Assembly (NCBI RefSeq): GCF_015711645.1
Contig: NZ_JABTEX010000002.1
Span: forward strand, 930,001-994,000
DNA: 64,000 nt
Direction of reading: 5' to 3'
Source of the DNA: Planomonospora sp. ID82291
Lineage (GTDB): Bacteria > Actinomycetota > Actinomycetes > Streptosporangiales > Streptosporangiaceae
In this document: one piece after another, positions 22,073-29,436 of the stretch
Layout: every line of letters starts with the position of its first letter
Numbering within the stretch: position 1 is the first letter of the stretch
Program-made: the position numbers and the translations under genes
The notes under the pieces: generated by a model
Databases searched by the model: none
The model's input: only the letters and a program-made list of their open reading frames with translations
What the model was told of the DNA's origin: nothing

Positions 22073-24802
22073 TCAGTCGAGGTTGTTCTGCCGACGGACA
22101 AGGTTGGCGATCGCCAGGATCTTCGGGCGGCCCGTGGCCTTGAACGAGAGGCCGTGCCGGAAGATCTCGGGAATCCAGTACTGGTCCTCCTCCCGGAAGA
22201 CGACCCCGTTACCGGCGAGGACCTCCAACTCCTGGCTTGACAGACCGACGGTCTCAGGGCTGAACGGAATCCTCTTCTTGTCCGCGGGGAGGCTGCCGAG
22301 GCGCCTGAGAAGTTCTCCGACCTGCGGGCTCTCCTCGGTGATGGCACGGATCTTGCCCAAGCTGCACTGCACGAGCGCTTTCCTCATCGCGGCGGGCGTG
22401 AGCAGCCGGGTCGGCCAGTTCCTGTCCTCCACGGACAGAGCGGCGGACTCCTTGAGGAAGGTCACGATGTCACGGGCCTGGATCTGCTCGTTGAAGTCGG
22501 ACAGAGCGGCGAGGAACCAGCCGTCCGAACGAGCCTCCCGGGATTTGGAAGATCCCATCTTCTCGCCCCAGAGCGGGTGGAGCGCCGTGCTGAGATGCTG
22601 GCTCAGCACCGAGGCCGCCGCTCCGGACGCGTCCTGGGGGAGGGCTCCGGAGCGCTGCGCGACCCACAGGGCGAGTCGCAGCGCCTCAGAGTGGTTCCAC
22701 TTGAGCTCGTAGTCGCTGTAGCGGGCCAGGAACTGCCCGTGGTTCTGCCGGATGGCCGACTGCACGAGGTCGCGCCTGACGAAGATCACCAGCCCGAGCG
22801 GCCGACCGCGGAGGCTGCGCAGCCAGTCGAGACAGTCGACCAGGAGGACCCGGAGCGCCTGCCGTTGGACCTCGCTGTCGAGGAGGTCCTGAAGAAGGTC
22901 CTCAAGCCCGTCGAACAGGAAGATCCGCATATTCGCGGAGGCGAATTCGGCGAGTTCCCGTTCGACGTTCTCCGGGGAGGCGTTGAGGCCCAGTGCTCTG
23001 GCCATGCAGGTGAGCCAGACCCGGCGCCACTGCATGTCGGTCAGCTGCGAACGCAGAGCCTCGTCGATCAGATCGCGCAGTTCGAGTTGGGTCGCGGGCT
23101 CGACGCCCGCGGGGGTGGCGGCGTTCCGCTGGATCTCACCGACCCGTTCGAGGGCGGACTCGCTGAGGTTCTTGGAGACGAGCACCGGCGCCAGCGGGGC
23201 GTCCAGGGCCACGCTCTCAACGCCGACGGCGTGCGCGTAGTCCCGCCAGGTCCCCCGGAAGCACATCTGGAGCTGGGTGAAGGTCTTCCCCGAGCCCTTG
23301 GCCCCGGTGACCACGCACAGGGGCGGTTCGGTCCGGTGGGAGGCGAGCATGTTCCGGAGCGACTCGGTCGGAAGGAAGTCCGTGTCATCCGCGGTCTCGG
23401 CGTACGCGAGCCGTCCGGCGAACTCGCTCAGGACTCCCCGGAGGTGGGTCACGTCGCCTCCGTCCACTGTGACGTGGAGCGGCCCCGCGGCCGATCCCCG
23501 GCCGGGGAGAGCCGGCTCCTCCGGAATCGCGAGCCCCTCGACGAGCGGGACGAGCGGTTCGGCGAGGCGCTGACGCCGTACCAGGTCCACCACGGCGTCC
23601 CAGGAGGCGGGCAGCGCCAGCAGCCGATCCTGGAACACGCTGAAGATCGGTTCCAGTGCGACGTCGCGGTCGACGGTGCGGTCCTCGCCTTCGTGGTCGT
23701 TCGGCTCCAAGGTCCCGGAGATCGCATCGCGGAGCCGGGTCGCGGCGGAGACGGCCAGTTCCCGGTGCCCGTCCTCGCGGAACTGTGTGATCACAGCCAC
23801 GCTCGCCGGGTCGTCGGTACGGCTCGGCGCGCGGCGGGCGAGTTCCTGGATGGTCCGGAGCGTGCCGTACAGCGACTGGTCGCTGACGGTGGTGACGAAG
23901 ATCCGCTGGACACGGGGGTCGAGCAGGACGGGGGCGGCGAGCTCGCTGCTGCCCGCCCGCAGGTCGATCAGGACCGTCCGTGCGCCGAGCCGGTCGGCGA
24001 GTGCGGCGAGGGACTCGGTCAGGTAGTAGATCGACCGGTCGGGAGTGAGCAGATCGGTGGGTTCGAGCCGCGGCGGGGCGATGTCGAGCAGGGAGCGCCG
24101 GGTAGGCATGACGATCACATTGCCGATCAGCTGGTTCGGCAGGTAGGCCGCTCCCAGCCGCACCGCGTCGTCGGGGCGGCCGTCGTCGGAGGAGTGGAGC
24201 AGCGCGAGGAAGTCCTCGTAGCCGAAGTCGACACGCCTGCCCTGGGCGCTGAACATCCAGGTGATGCCGGGTGCTTCGAGGTCGGCGTCGACCAGGAGCA
24301 CCCGGTCGCCGCGCTGGGCGACGGCGTCGGCGAGCGCCACCCCGTGGAGAGTGCGTCCCACACCGCCCTTGAAGGAGTGCAGGGCGGCGATCCGCACACC
24401 GCCCGGGAACGAGGACTCCGGACAGGGGAGCGGCTCGCCGAGGCTGCGGACGATGCGCCGCTCCCGCCACCGCGGTTCGCGCCGGGGCGTCTCGGGCTCC
24501 CGCTGTCGTACCGAGACCGGCAGCAGCCTGGCGGACGGACGGCCGGGGACATCGTCGAGCCGGAGGACGGTCTCCCCGTCGTGGGAAGCCGTCGAGCTCA
24601 CCCCGAAGACCTTCTCCAGCCAGGCCAGGGCTTCCTCGGGCGAAGCCTGAGGGCTGATCGTCATCTCGAGGCCGTCCCAGAAGGCGTCGCACTCCTGCAG
24701 CCAGCTCGGCCACCGGTTGTCCGCCGCGAGGGCCGCCAGGTACGCGTCCACATCGACCCAGGTGTAGATGTGCTCGGGAACCCTGATCTCCTGATCCGGC
24801 AT
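22073..24802 (-). CDS. KGGVGR-variant ATPase fused to a second P-loop domain (putative defence effector)
   Basis: A protein of 909 residues with two nucleotide-binding parts. The first is MinD/ParA-like: residues 141-151 contain KGGVGRT, the deviant Walker A in which the usual second lysine is arginine, followed by LLVDADLEAPG near 169 and TVLIDLRAG near 276. The second has a canonical Walker A, GAKGSGKT at 500-507, and a Walker B-like MRIFLFDGLEDLL at 625-637, as in STAND/AAA-type NTPases. An acidic, Trp-rich N-terminal 60 residues and a helical C-terminus complete it. The ATG at 24802 is favoured because GAGG lies eight bases upstream; an ATG at 24808 would overlap the HEPN stop. It is coupled to the HEPN gene. 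Function is inferred from the pairing, not shown. Confidence 0.85.
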   Translation of the reverse strand: MPDQEIRVPEHIYTWVDVDAYLAALAADNRWPSWLQECDAFWDGLEMTISPQASPEEALAWLEKVFGVSSTASHDGETVLRLDDVPGRPSARLLPVSVRQREPETPRREPRWRERRIVRSLGEPLPCPESSFPGGVRIAALHSFKGGVGRTLHGVALADAVAQRGDRVLLVDADLEAPGITWMFSAQGRRVDFGYEDFLALLHSSDDGRPDDAVRLGAAYLPNQLIGNVIVMPTRRSLLDIAPPRLEPTDLLTPDRSIYYLTESLAALADRLGARTVLIDLRAGSSELAAPVLLDPRVQRIFVTTVSDQSLYGTLRTIQELARRAPSRTDDPASVAVITQFREDGHRELAVSAATRLRDAISGTLEPNDHEGEDRTVDRDVALEPIFSVFQDRLLALPASWDAVVDLVRRQRLAEPLVPLVEGLAIPEEPALPGRGSAAGPLHVTVDGGDVTHLRGVLSEFAGRLAYAETADDTDFLPTESLRNMLASHRTEPPLCVVTGAKGSGKTFTQLQMCFRGTWRDYAHAVGVESVALDAPLAPVLVSKNLSESALERVGEIQRNAATPAGVEPATQLELRDLIDEALRSQLTDMQWRRVWLTCMARALGLNASPENVERELAEFASANMRIFLFDGLEDLLQDLLDSEVQRQALRVLLVDCLDWLRSLRGRPLGLVIFVRRDLVQSAIRQNHGQFLARYSDYELKWNHSEALRLALWVAQRSGALPQDASGAAASVLSQHLSTALHPLWGEKMGSSKSREARSDGWFLAALSDFNEQIQARDIVTFLKESAALSVEDRNWPTRLLTPAAMRKALVQCSLGKIRAITEESPQVGELLRRLGSLPADKKRIPFSPETVGLSSQELEVLAGNGVVFREEDQYWIPEIFRHGLSFKATGRPKILAIANLVRRQNNLD

Positions 24803-24804
24803 GA

Positions 24805-25236
24805 TCATGCCCTCAATTCTCGCTGACACCAGGCCAGAAGCTCGCGCAACACGGCAAGGGCCGCCTTCTCGTGATCTTTTTTGAGAGTGTGGCCGTACCT
24901 CCAGGCCTGGTGGAGGTCGGCGAAGGCCACTTTCTCGTTCTCCTGCTTGTGGCTCGCGCACGGCTGCATCCGGCCGCAAAGCTGCGGGGGGAGCCGCAGT
25001 TCCTTGGCGAGACGGTGCAGATCGTGACTCCTGAACTGCGGTGGTAGCTGAGCGGTGGATTTCAGCGCCTGGCGGTCGAGGAGGGCCGCCTTCAGGCCGC
25101 ACTCCACGCCGTAGAAGAGGAGCAACGCCGCCGGCGCCCCCTCGTCCATGGCCTGTACGGCTTCTTGCTGGGAGAGGAAACCGGCGCGGAGTTGGTTTCT
25201 ACCGACATCTACGGGCACGCTGGGTGACTTTACCAT
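24805..25236 (-). CDS. HEPN-like domain protein (putative RNase partner)
   Basis: A helical protein of 143 residues. LLLFYGVECGLKAALLD followed by FRSHDLHRLAKELRL matches the core of HEPN domains; R69-x4-H74 (R-S-H-D-L-H) fits the Rx4-6H motif of HEPN ribonucleases. A second helix pair carries WRYGHTLKKDHEKAAL. The gene is immediately upstream of, and coupled to, the KGGVGR ATPase. HEPN proteins often act as RNases in toxin-antitoxin and phage-defence systems, which suggests the ATPase senses and the HEPN protein acts. The ATG at 25236 is taken as start; a GTG lies one codon before. The upstream 30 bases are AT-rich and may be the promoter. DNA here looks less GC-rich than its surroundings. 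Confidence 0.75.
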   Translation of the reverse strand: MVKSPSVPVDVGRNQLRAGFLSQQEAVQAMDEGAPAALLLFYGVECGLKAALLDRQALKSTAQLPPQFRSHDLHRLAKELRLPPQLCGRMQPCASHKQENEKVAFADLHQAWRYGHTLKKDHEKAALAVLRELLAWCQRELRA

Positions 25237-25540
25237 CACTTTATGATTCTTCGATGGTTGCTCGGGCTCCCGGAAAGGGAGGGGGCGGGGCCCGAAGACG
25301 GTGGCGGAACGGCGGGATCACCGGTTGGGGGTTCGGGTTTTCGGGGTCCGATGGCGATTGGGACGGCGTCGCCGCCAGCGCGAGCGCCCAGGGGACCCTC
25401 AACTTCGGCGGCGGGGAAGGACTCCGGCGGGCGGGTGGCCGACGCCCTGCCGTACCCCGACAGCGAGCACGGCCGCAGGATCCGCGGCCGGTAGCGCGGT
25501 CATCGCGAGACGGCCGGATCGCACCCATCGCGGTACGGCC
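25237..25540. other. Gene-free stretch upstream of the HEPN operon
   Basis: About 300 bases with no convincing gene on either strand. The first 30 bases are AT-rich and probably carry the HEPN operon promoter. The rest is GC-rich non-coding sequence, perhaps gene debris like the segment that follows. Confidence 0.4.
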
Positions 25541-25661
25541 CGGCGGCTCTACCCGACCTGCCGGGTACGGGGAAGTCGGTGGCTCCGCCGTCCATGTTCG
25601 AGCAGCCGAGGCTCTTCGACGCGCCGATACTGGCATGGTTCGACTGGGTCGCTGCCGAGGC
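25541..25661 (+). pseudogene. Fossil of an alpha/beta-hydrolase like the 18.7-kb gene
   Basis: Bases 25541-25592 match the DLPGMGKSEAPPS codons of the hydrolase at 18675-19496 (around 18820-18872), with one base deleted. Bases 25594-25661 match its C-terminal codons QFEQPELFDALMLEWLDRVAAEP (around 19421-19489). Roughly 550 bases of the middle are missing. It is a clear remnant of a paralogue and cannot make the enzyme. Confidence 0.8.
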
Positions 25662-25671
25662 GTCCGGGCCG

Positions 25672-26112
25672 TCAGAGGTCGTCGGGCAGCAGTCTGAAAC
25701 ACTCGTGGCCGGTCAGGGGGCGAAGCGCCCGGAAGTGCTGACGATTCAGGGTGAACACGGTGTCCGTACGGAACTCGGCAGCGAGGGCGGCGTTCATGGC
25801 GTCCGTCAGACCGATGTCCATCGTCCGGTAGCGAGCCATCAGGGCTCGGGCGGTGCGCAGGTGCGGTGAGACCTCGGGCACCTCGTACCGCTTCACATCG
25901 ATCCGGTCCATGATGTGGTCGAGGACGGCGAAGGCGGCGTGCTGCCCGATCCTGCTGGTGATGAGGTAGTCGAGTTCGGCCAGCACCAATGGAGAGATGA
26001 CCAGGTGACCGATCTGGGCGCGAGCCTTGGCGCATGCCGCGTGCTCGGTGTCCTGACGGTTGAACAGTGCCAGAAGCGCCGAGGTGTCCGCGATGGCCAC
26101 CGGTGCGCTCAC
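25672..26112 (-). CDS. PIN-domain toxin (VapC family)
   Basis: A protein of 146 residues with the PIN fold pattern: IADTSALLALF with the first catalytic Asp near residue 9, VLAELDYLITSR with the Glu, and MDIGLTDAMNAALA with the later Asp residues. VapC toxins are Mg-dependent RNases that cut tRNA or rRNA. The gene overlaps the antitoxin by four bases (ATGA). The length matches the family, and all acidic positions seem present, so it is probably active. Confidence 0.9.
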   Translation of the reverse strand: MSAPVAIADTSALLALFNRQDTEHAACAKARAQIGHLVISPLVLAELDYLITSRIGQHAAFAVLDHIMDRIDVKRYEVPEVSPHLRTARALMARYRTMDIGLTDAMNAALAAEFRTDTVFTLNRQHFRALRPLTGHECFRLLPDDL

Positions 26113-26360
26113 AGGCCGAACCCCTCGGCCAGGAGCGTGTCGGCGCGGGCTGAGAGATCGGGCGGACCGTCGAACAGAGGAAGATCGTCCTCGTCTCCCA
26201 TGGGATCGGTGGGGAAGGGAGACGGCGGCTCCGCTCGATGGGCGGGTACCAGCGTGGCGATGTGACGGCCGTTCTTCGTCACCGCAATGGTCTCGCCCCC
26301 CTCTGCCGCGGCGAGGATGCGGGCGGACTGCTGGTTGAACTCACGTGCGGTGGTCTCCAT
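26109..26360 (-). CDS. Phd/YefM-type antitoxin (VapB role)
   Basis: A protein of 83 residues. The N-terminal TTAREFNQQSARILAAAEGGETIAVTKNGRHIATLVP is the Phd/YefM DNA-binding fold. The acidic C-terminus (GDEDDLPLFDGPPDLSARAD) is the toxin-binding tail. It precedes and overlaps the PIN toxin gene. As usual for the family it should repress its own operon; direct repeats at 26369-26387 are a candidate site. Confidence 0.9.
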   Translation of the reverse strand: METTAREFNQQSARILAAAEGGETIAVTKNGRHIATLVPAHRAEPPSPFPTDPMGDEDDLPLFDGPPDLSARADTLLAEGFGL

Positions 26361-26368
26361 ATCGCGAT

Positions 26369-26387
26369 TGTACTACTTATGTACTAC
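26369..26387. promoter_or_regulatory. Direct repeat upstream of the toxin-antitoxin operon
   Basis: TGTACTAC occurs at 26369-26376 and again at 26380-26387, an 11-base period, just upstream of the antitoxin ATG in an AT-rich patch. This spacing suits an autoregulatory operator or overlaps the promoter. Confidence 0.4.
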
Positions 26388-26756
26388 ACGGTGAAGGCGG
26401 TTCCGGCGGTGTATGCGTCGACTTCGGCGACCTGGCCGGATACCGGCGGTGGATCACGCCACCGGCTCGCCGCCGGTCACCGGGACCGTCCACACCGTGC
26501 CGAGTACGGAGCCGGTGATGCACAGCCGGTCGGTGCGCTCGTCCAGCGCCGGCCCGTCAGCGTGGACGGCGCCCGTGCGTGGTCATCGGGTGAGGACGGT
26601 CGGTTTCAGGGGAGACCCGCGTCTTCCCGCCGCCGCGGGGCGGCCGGCCCTGGACGGGCGGGGGCCGCCCACGGAGGCCGAAGAGGACTCTCCGCGGACG
26701 GCGGGGGTACGGCATGCCGTACCCCCGCCGTGAAAGGGCCCGCCCGCGCAGGGTCG
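26388..26756. other. Gene-free stretch, probable debris
   Basis: About 370 bases without a convincing gene. On the minus strand a short segment reads like the end of a beta-strand-rich protein (VLGTVWTVPVTGGEPVA, about 26455-26510), but nothing extends it in frame. I see no repeats or RNA gene. Confidence 0.35.
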
Positions 26757-27198
26757 GCCGGCGATGCAGGCCGTGCCGTTGAGGGTGAAGGAGGCCGGCT
26801 TGCCGGTGTTCCCGGTGTGGTCGGCCTGGAAGCCGAACTCGGCCGAGCCGCCCGGCGCGATGGTTCCGTTGTAGGAGACGTTCCTCGCGGTCACCTGGCC
26901 GCCGTTCGGCGAGACGGCGGCGCTCCAGGCGTTGGTGACCGCCTGCCCGCCCGGCAGGGCGAAGGCCAGGGACCAGCCGCTGACCGCGGCGGAGCCGGAA
27001 TCGGTGATCTTCGCCGCGGCGGTGAACCCGGTGTTCCAGGAGGAGCCGTCGGTGGTGGCGAAGCAGCCGTCGCGCCACAGGGCCTGGGGCGAGGAGACGC
27101 CGAAGCAGGAGCCGCTCCTCGTCGCGGACGGGTGGACGACGATGAAGCCGTACCGGTCGGCGAGGGAGGCGAACGAGGGCGGGCGCGGAGAGGATGAA
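26757..27198 (-). pseudogene. Fossil esterase fused to a cellulose-binding module (CBM2)
   Basis: The frame starts within a PHB-depolymerase/feruloyl-esterase-type domain (SLADRYGFIVVHPSATRSGSCF) and passes after about 40 residues into a CBM2 module. The latter shows WNTGFTAAAKITDSG, VSGWSLAFALPGGQ, VTARNVSYNGTIAPGGSAEFGFQ and the closing ASFTLNGTAC. The signal peptide, nucleophile region and most of the catalytic domain are missing, and no start codon is well placed. An intact esterase-CBM2 would be a secreted plant-cell-wall enzyme. The neighbour at 27230 is a separate gene. Confidence 0.75.
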
Positions 27199-27229
27199 AC
27201 CTTCCTGTGCGGACGTCCCCGCGGACGTC

Positions 27230-28801
27230 TCAGGGCCGGGGGAGGCGCTCGGTGATCCAGTCCGTCACGAGGGAGAGGAGACCGGGGTCGGTGGGCCTGC
27301 GGATCTGCTGCTTGTAGGTGCGCAGGCCGCCGCCGTCCGGGTCGCGGCGGAGCAGGTGGCTCAGCTCGGGCACGCGCACGGTCGTCACGTCGCGGCCCGC
27401 CGCGTCGCCGCCGGTTCCGGTCCCGTTGTCCGTTCCGGCGTCCGTTCCGGCGTCCGTTCGGGCGCCGCCCGCCGCGGCGGCGATGGCGTCGAGGTCGGCG
27501 GGGTCCACCTGGACGTCGGCGGCGCCGGTGACGGCGAGGACCGGGGCGCGCAGCGCGCGCAGCGCCGGTCCGGGGTCGAAGGCGATGAACTCGCGGTGCC
27601 AGCGCGCGTTCGTCTTCCGGCCCTGGACCCGGGCGACGTCGGTCGTCGTGGCCTTGAGCCGGGCGACGGCCTCGGCCTGCTTGGCGACCACGTCGGTGCG
27701 GAGCAGGCGCAGGATCACCCGGACCGGCGCGGGCAGGTCCCCGGCGACCTGCCGCGTCTGCCAGGTCAGGGTCTCCTCGCCCGTCTTCGCCATGGGGGAC
27801 AGCAGCACGATCCCGGCCAGGTCCGCCGCACCCCCGGTGTCCGCCGCACCCCCGGCGCTCCCGGCCGGCTCGGCGCTCCCGGCGTTCCCGGCCGGCTCGG
27901 CGCTCCCGGCGTTCCCGGCCGGCTCGACGCCCCCAGCCGGCTCGGCTCCCAGGGCGGTGGCGATGACGGCGCCCTCGCTGTGGCCGATGACGAACACCGC
28001 CGCCGGGTCGATCTCCGGGCGGGCCCGGAGCCAGGCCAGCGCGGCGCGCGCGTCGTCGATGTTGTCGGTCAGGCCCGCGGCGAGGAAGGAGCCCTGCGAC
28101 TCCCCGGCGCCGCGCTTGTCGTAGCGGAAGGACGCGATCCCGGCCCGGGCCAGCGCGTGCGCCAGGTCGCGGCTGATCCGCAGGGGCATCCGCGGGTGGT
28201 TCGCGTCCCGGTCCAGCGGGCCCGACCCGGTGATGATCAGCGCCGCCGGGTACGGCCTCCGCCTGCCGGGAACCGTACCCGCGGAGGCCGCATCCACGGA
28301 GGCCGTACCCGTGGAGCCGGGGGCGGCGGGGACCGTACCGGCAGGAGCCGTGCCCGGGGAGGCCGGGTCGGCGGGCGGGAGGGCGAGCGTGCCGCCGAGG
28401 GTGAGGCCGCCGGAGGAGAACGTGGCGCGCTCCTCGGCGACCGGCGCGGGCAGTCCGGCCGACTCGCGGATGCGCGCGGCGAGCTCCGCCGCGGCCGTGT
28501 GGCTGACCAGCAGCTCGTCGTAGCGGGCGCCGCTCAGCGCCACCCGCACGGCGGGCACGTCCCGGCGGGCGACCACGAACGACCGTCCGCCCGCCCTCCG
28601 CCAGGTCCCGATCTTCGTCCGCCCGGGGACGGCCAGGCCGGGGGCGCGCAGGCCGCGGACCTCCGCCACCGGGTTCCGCACGACGGCGACCTCGCGGACC
28701 GCGGAGAGCGGCACCCGGACGTCCCCGTGCAGTCCCGCGGTCCGCTCGCCCCGGCCGAGCGCCAGCACCAGCTCGCCACCGACCACCGTCATCGTCGCCA
28801 T
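27230..28801 (-). CDS. Alpha/beta-hydrolase with N-terminal beta domain
   Basis: A protein of 523 residues. Residues 1-115 form a beta-rich domain (VVGGELVLALGRGERTAGL, RVPLSAVREVAVV). The hydrolase follows: LIITGSGPLDRDANHPRMPL, the RYDKRGAGESQG motif, and VIGHSEGAVIA as the nucleophile elbow. A late Asp in VTGAADVQVD and His in ELSHLLRRD complete the expected triad. Three loops are enlarged by low-complexity repeats (about 28240-28380, 27835-27960 and 27400-27480). The ATG at 28801 follows AAAGGA; another ATG is one codon upstream. It is divergent from an ArsR-like regulator that probably controls it. The substrate is unknown. Confidence 0.88.
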   Translation of the reverse strand: MATMTVVGGELVLALGRGERTAGLHGDVRVPLSAVREVAVVRNPVAEVRGLRAPGLAVPGRTKIGTWRRAGGRSFVVARRDVPAVRVALSGARYDELLVSHTAAAELAARIRESAGLPAPVAEERATFSSGGLTLGGTLALPPADPASPGTAPAGTVPAAPGSTGTASVDAASAGTVPGRRRPYPAALIITGSGPLDRDANHPRMPLRISRDLAHALARAGIASFRYDKRGAGESQGSFLAAGLTDNIDDARAALAWLRARPEIDPAAVFVIGHSEGAVIATALGAEPAGGVEPAGNAGSAEPAGNAGSAEPAGSAGGAADTGGAADLAGIVLLSPMAKTGEETLTWQTRQVAGDLPAPVRVILRLLRTDVVAKQAEAVARLKATTTDVARVQGRKTNARWHREFIAFDPGPALRALRAPVLAVTGAADVQVDPADLDAIAAAAGGARTDAGTDAGTDNGTGTGGDAAGRDVTTVRVPELSHLLRRDPDGGGLRTYKQQIRRPTDPGLLSLVTDWITERLPRP

Positions 28802-28828
28802 CATGCATCCTTTCCGCCATGTCCATTC

Positions 28829-28842
28829 ATGAGTATTCTCAT
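28829..28842. promoter_or_regulatory. Operator-like dyad between hydrolase and HTH regulator
   Basis: ATGAG (28829-28833) and CTCAT (28838-28842) form an inverted repeat around TATT. It lies in the AT-rich divergent promoter between 28801 and 28879 and is the likely binding site of the neighbouring winged-helix regulator. A related ATGAGAG motif follows at 28863. Confidence 0.5.
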
Positions 28843-28878
28843 CTTTGAGATTGATGTCAACTATGAGAGTGTTCACCC

Positions 28879-29409
28879 ATGAAGACGACGGCCGATCTCC
28901 TTCTCCACCCGATCCGCCTGCGCATCGTCCAGACGCTGCTCGGCGACCGCCGCATGACCACCGCCGCCCTCGCCGCGGAGCTCTCCGACGTCTCGACCGC
29001 CACGCTGTACCGCCACGTCGCGCTGCTGGCCGACGCGGGCGTGCTGGAGGTCGTCGGCGAGCAGCGGGTGCGCGGCGCGGTGGAGCGCACCTACGCGCTG
29101 CGCCTGGCGGCGGCGCAGGTCTCCGAGGAGGACCTGGCGGCGATGTCCCCCGAAGACCACCGGCGGGCGTTCATGGCCTTCGCCGCGGGGCTGCTGGCCG
29201 ACTACGACCGCTACCTCGACCGGGGCGACGTCGACCTGCGCCGTGACGGCGTCGGCTACCGGCAGGCCGCCCTGTGGCTCTCCGACGACGAGTTCGCCGC
29301 GTTCACGGCCGACCTGCGGGCCGTGTTCCAGGCCAGGGCGGGCAACGGGCCGGGGGAGGGGCGGACGAGGCGGACGGTCACCACCGTCCTGATGCCGTCC
29401 GCGCCCTGA
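28879..29409 (+). CDS. Winged-helix (ArsR-like) regulator
   Basis: A protein of 176 residues. LLLHPIRLRIVQTLLGDRRMTTAALAAELSDVSTATLYRHVALLADAGVLEVV is a complete winged helix-turn-helix, about residues 7-60. The C-terminal half is helical with LSDDEFAAFTADLRAVFQ, the layout of the regulators that pair a wHTH with a small dimerisation domain. Divergent from the 27.2-kb hydrolase across an operator-like dyad, it likely regulates that gene. Confidence 0.88.
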   Translation: MKTTADLLLHPIRLRIVQTLLGDRRMTTAALAAELSDVSTATLYRHVALLADAGVLEVVGEQRVRGAVERTYALRLAAAQVSEEDLAAMSPEDHRRAFMAFAAGLLADYDRYLDRGDVDLRRDGVGYRQAALWLSDDEFAAFTADLRAVFQARAGNGPGEGRTRRTVTTVLMPSAP

Positions 29410-29436
29410 CGGCCCGGCCCCGCCCGCCCTCGGCGG

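Noticed and set aside
22577-24826. 749-codon plus-strand frame opposite the KGGVGR ATPase
   Set aside because: The minus-strand product has clear P-loop motifs; the plus-strand frame is a shadow.
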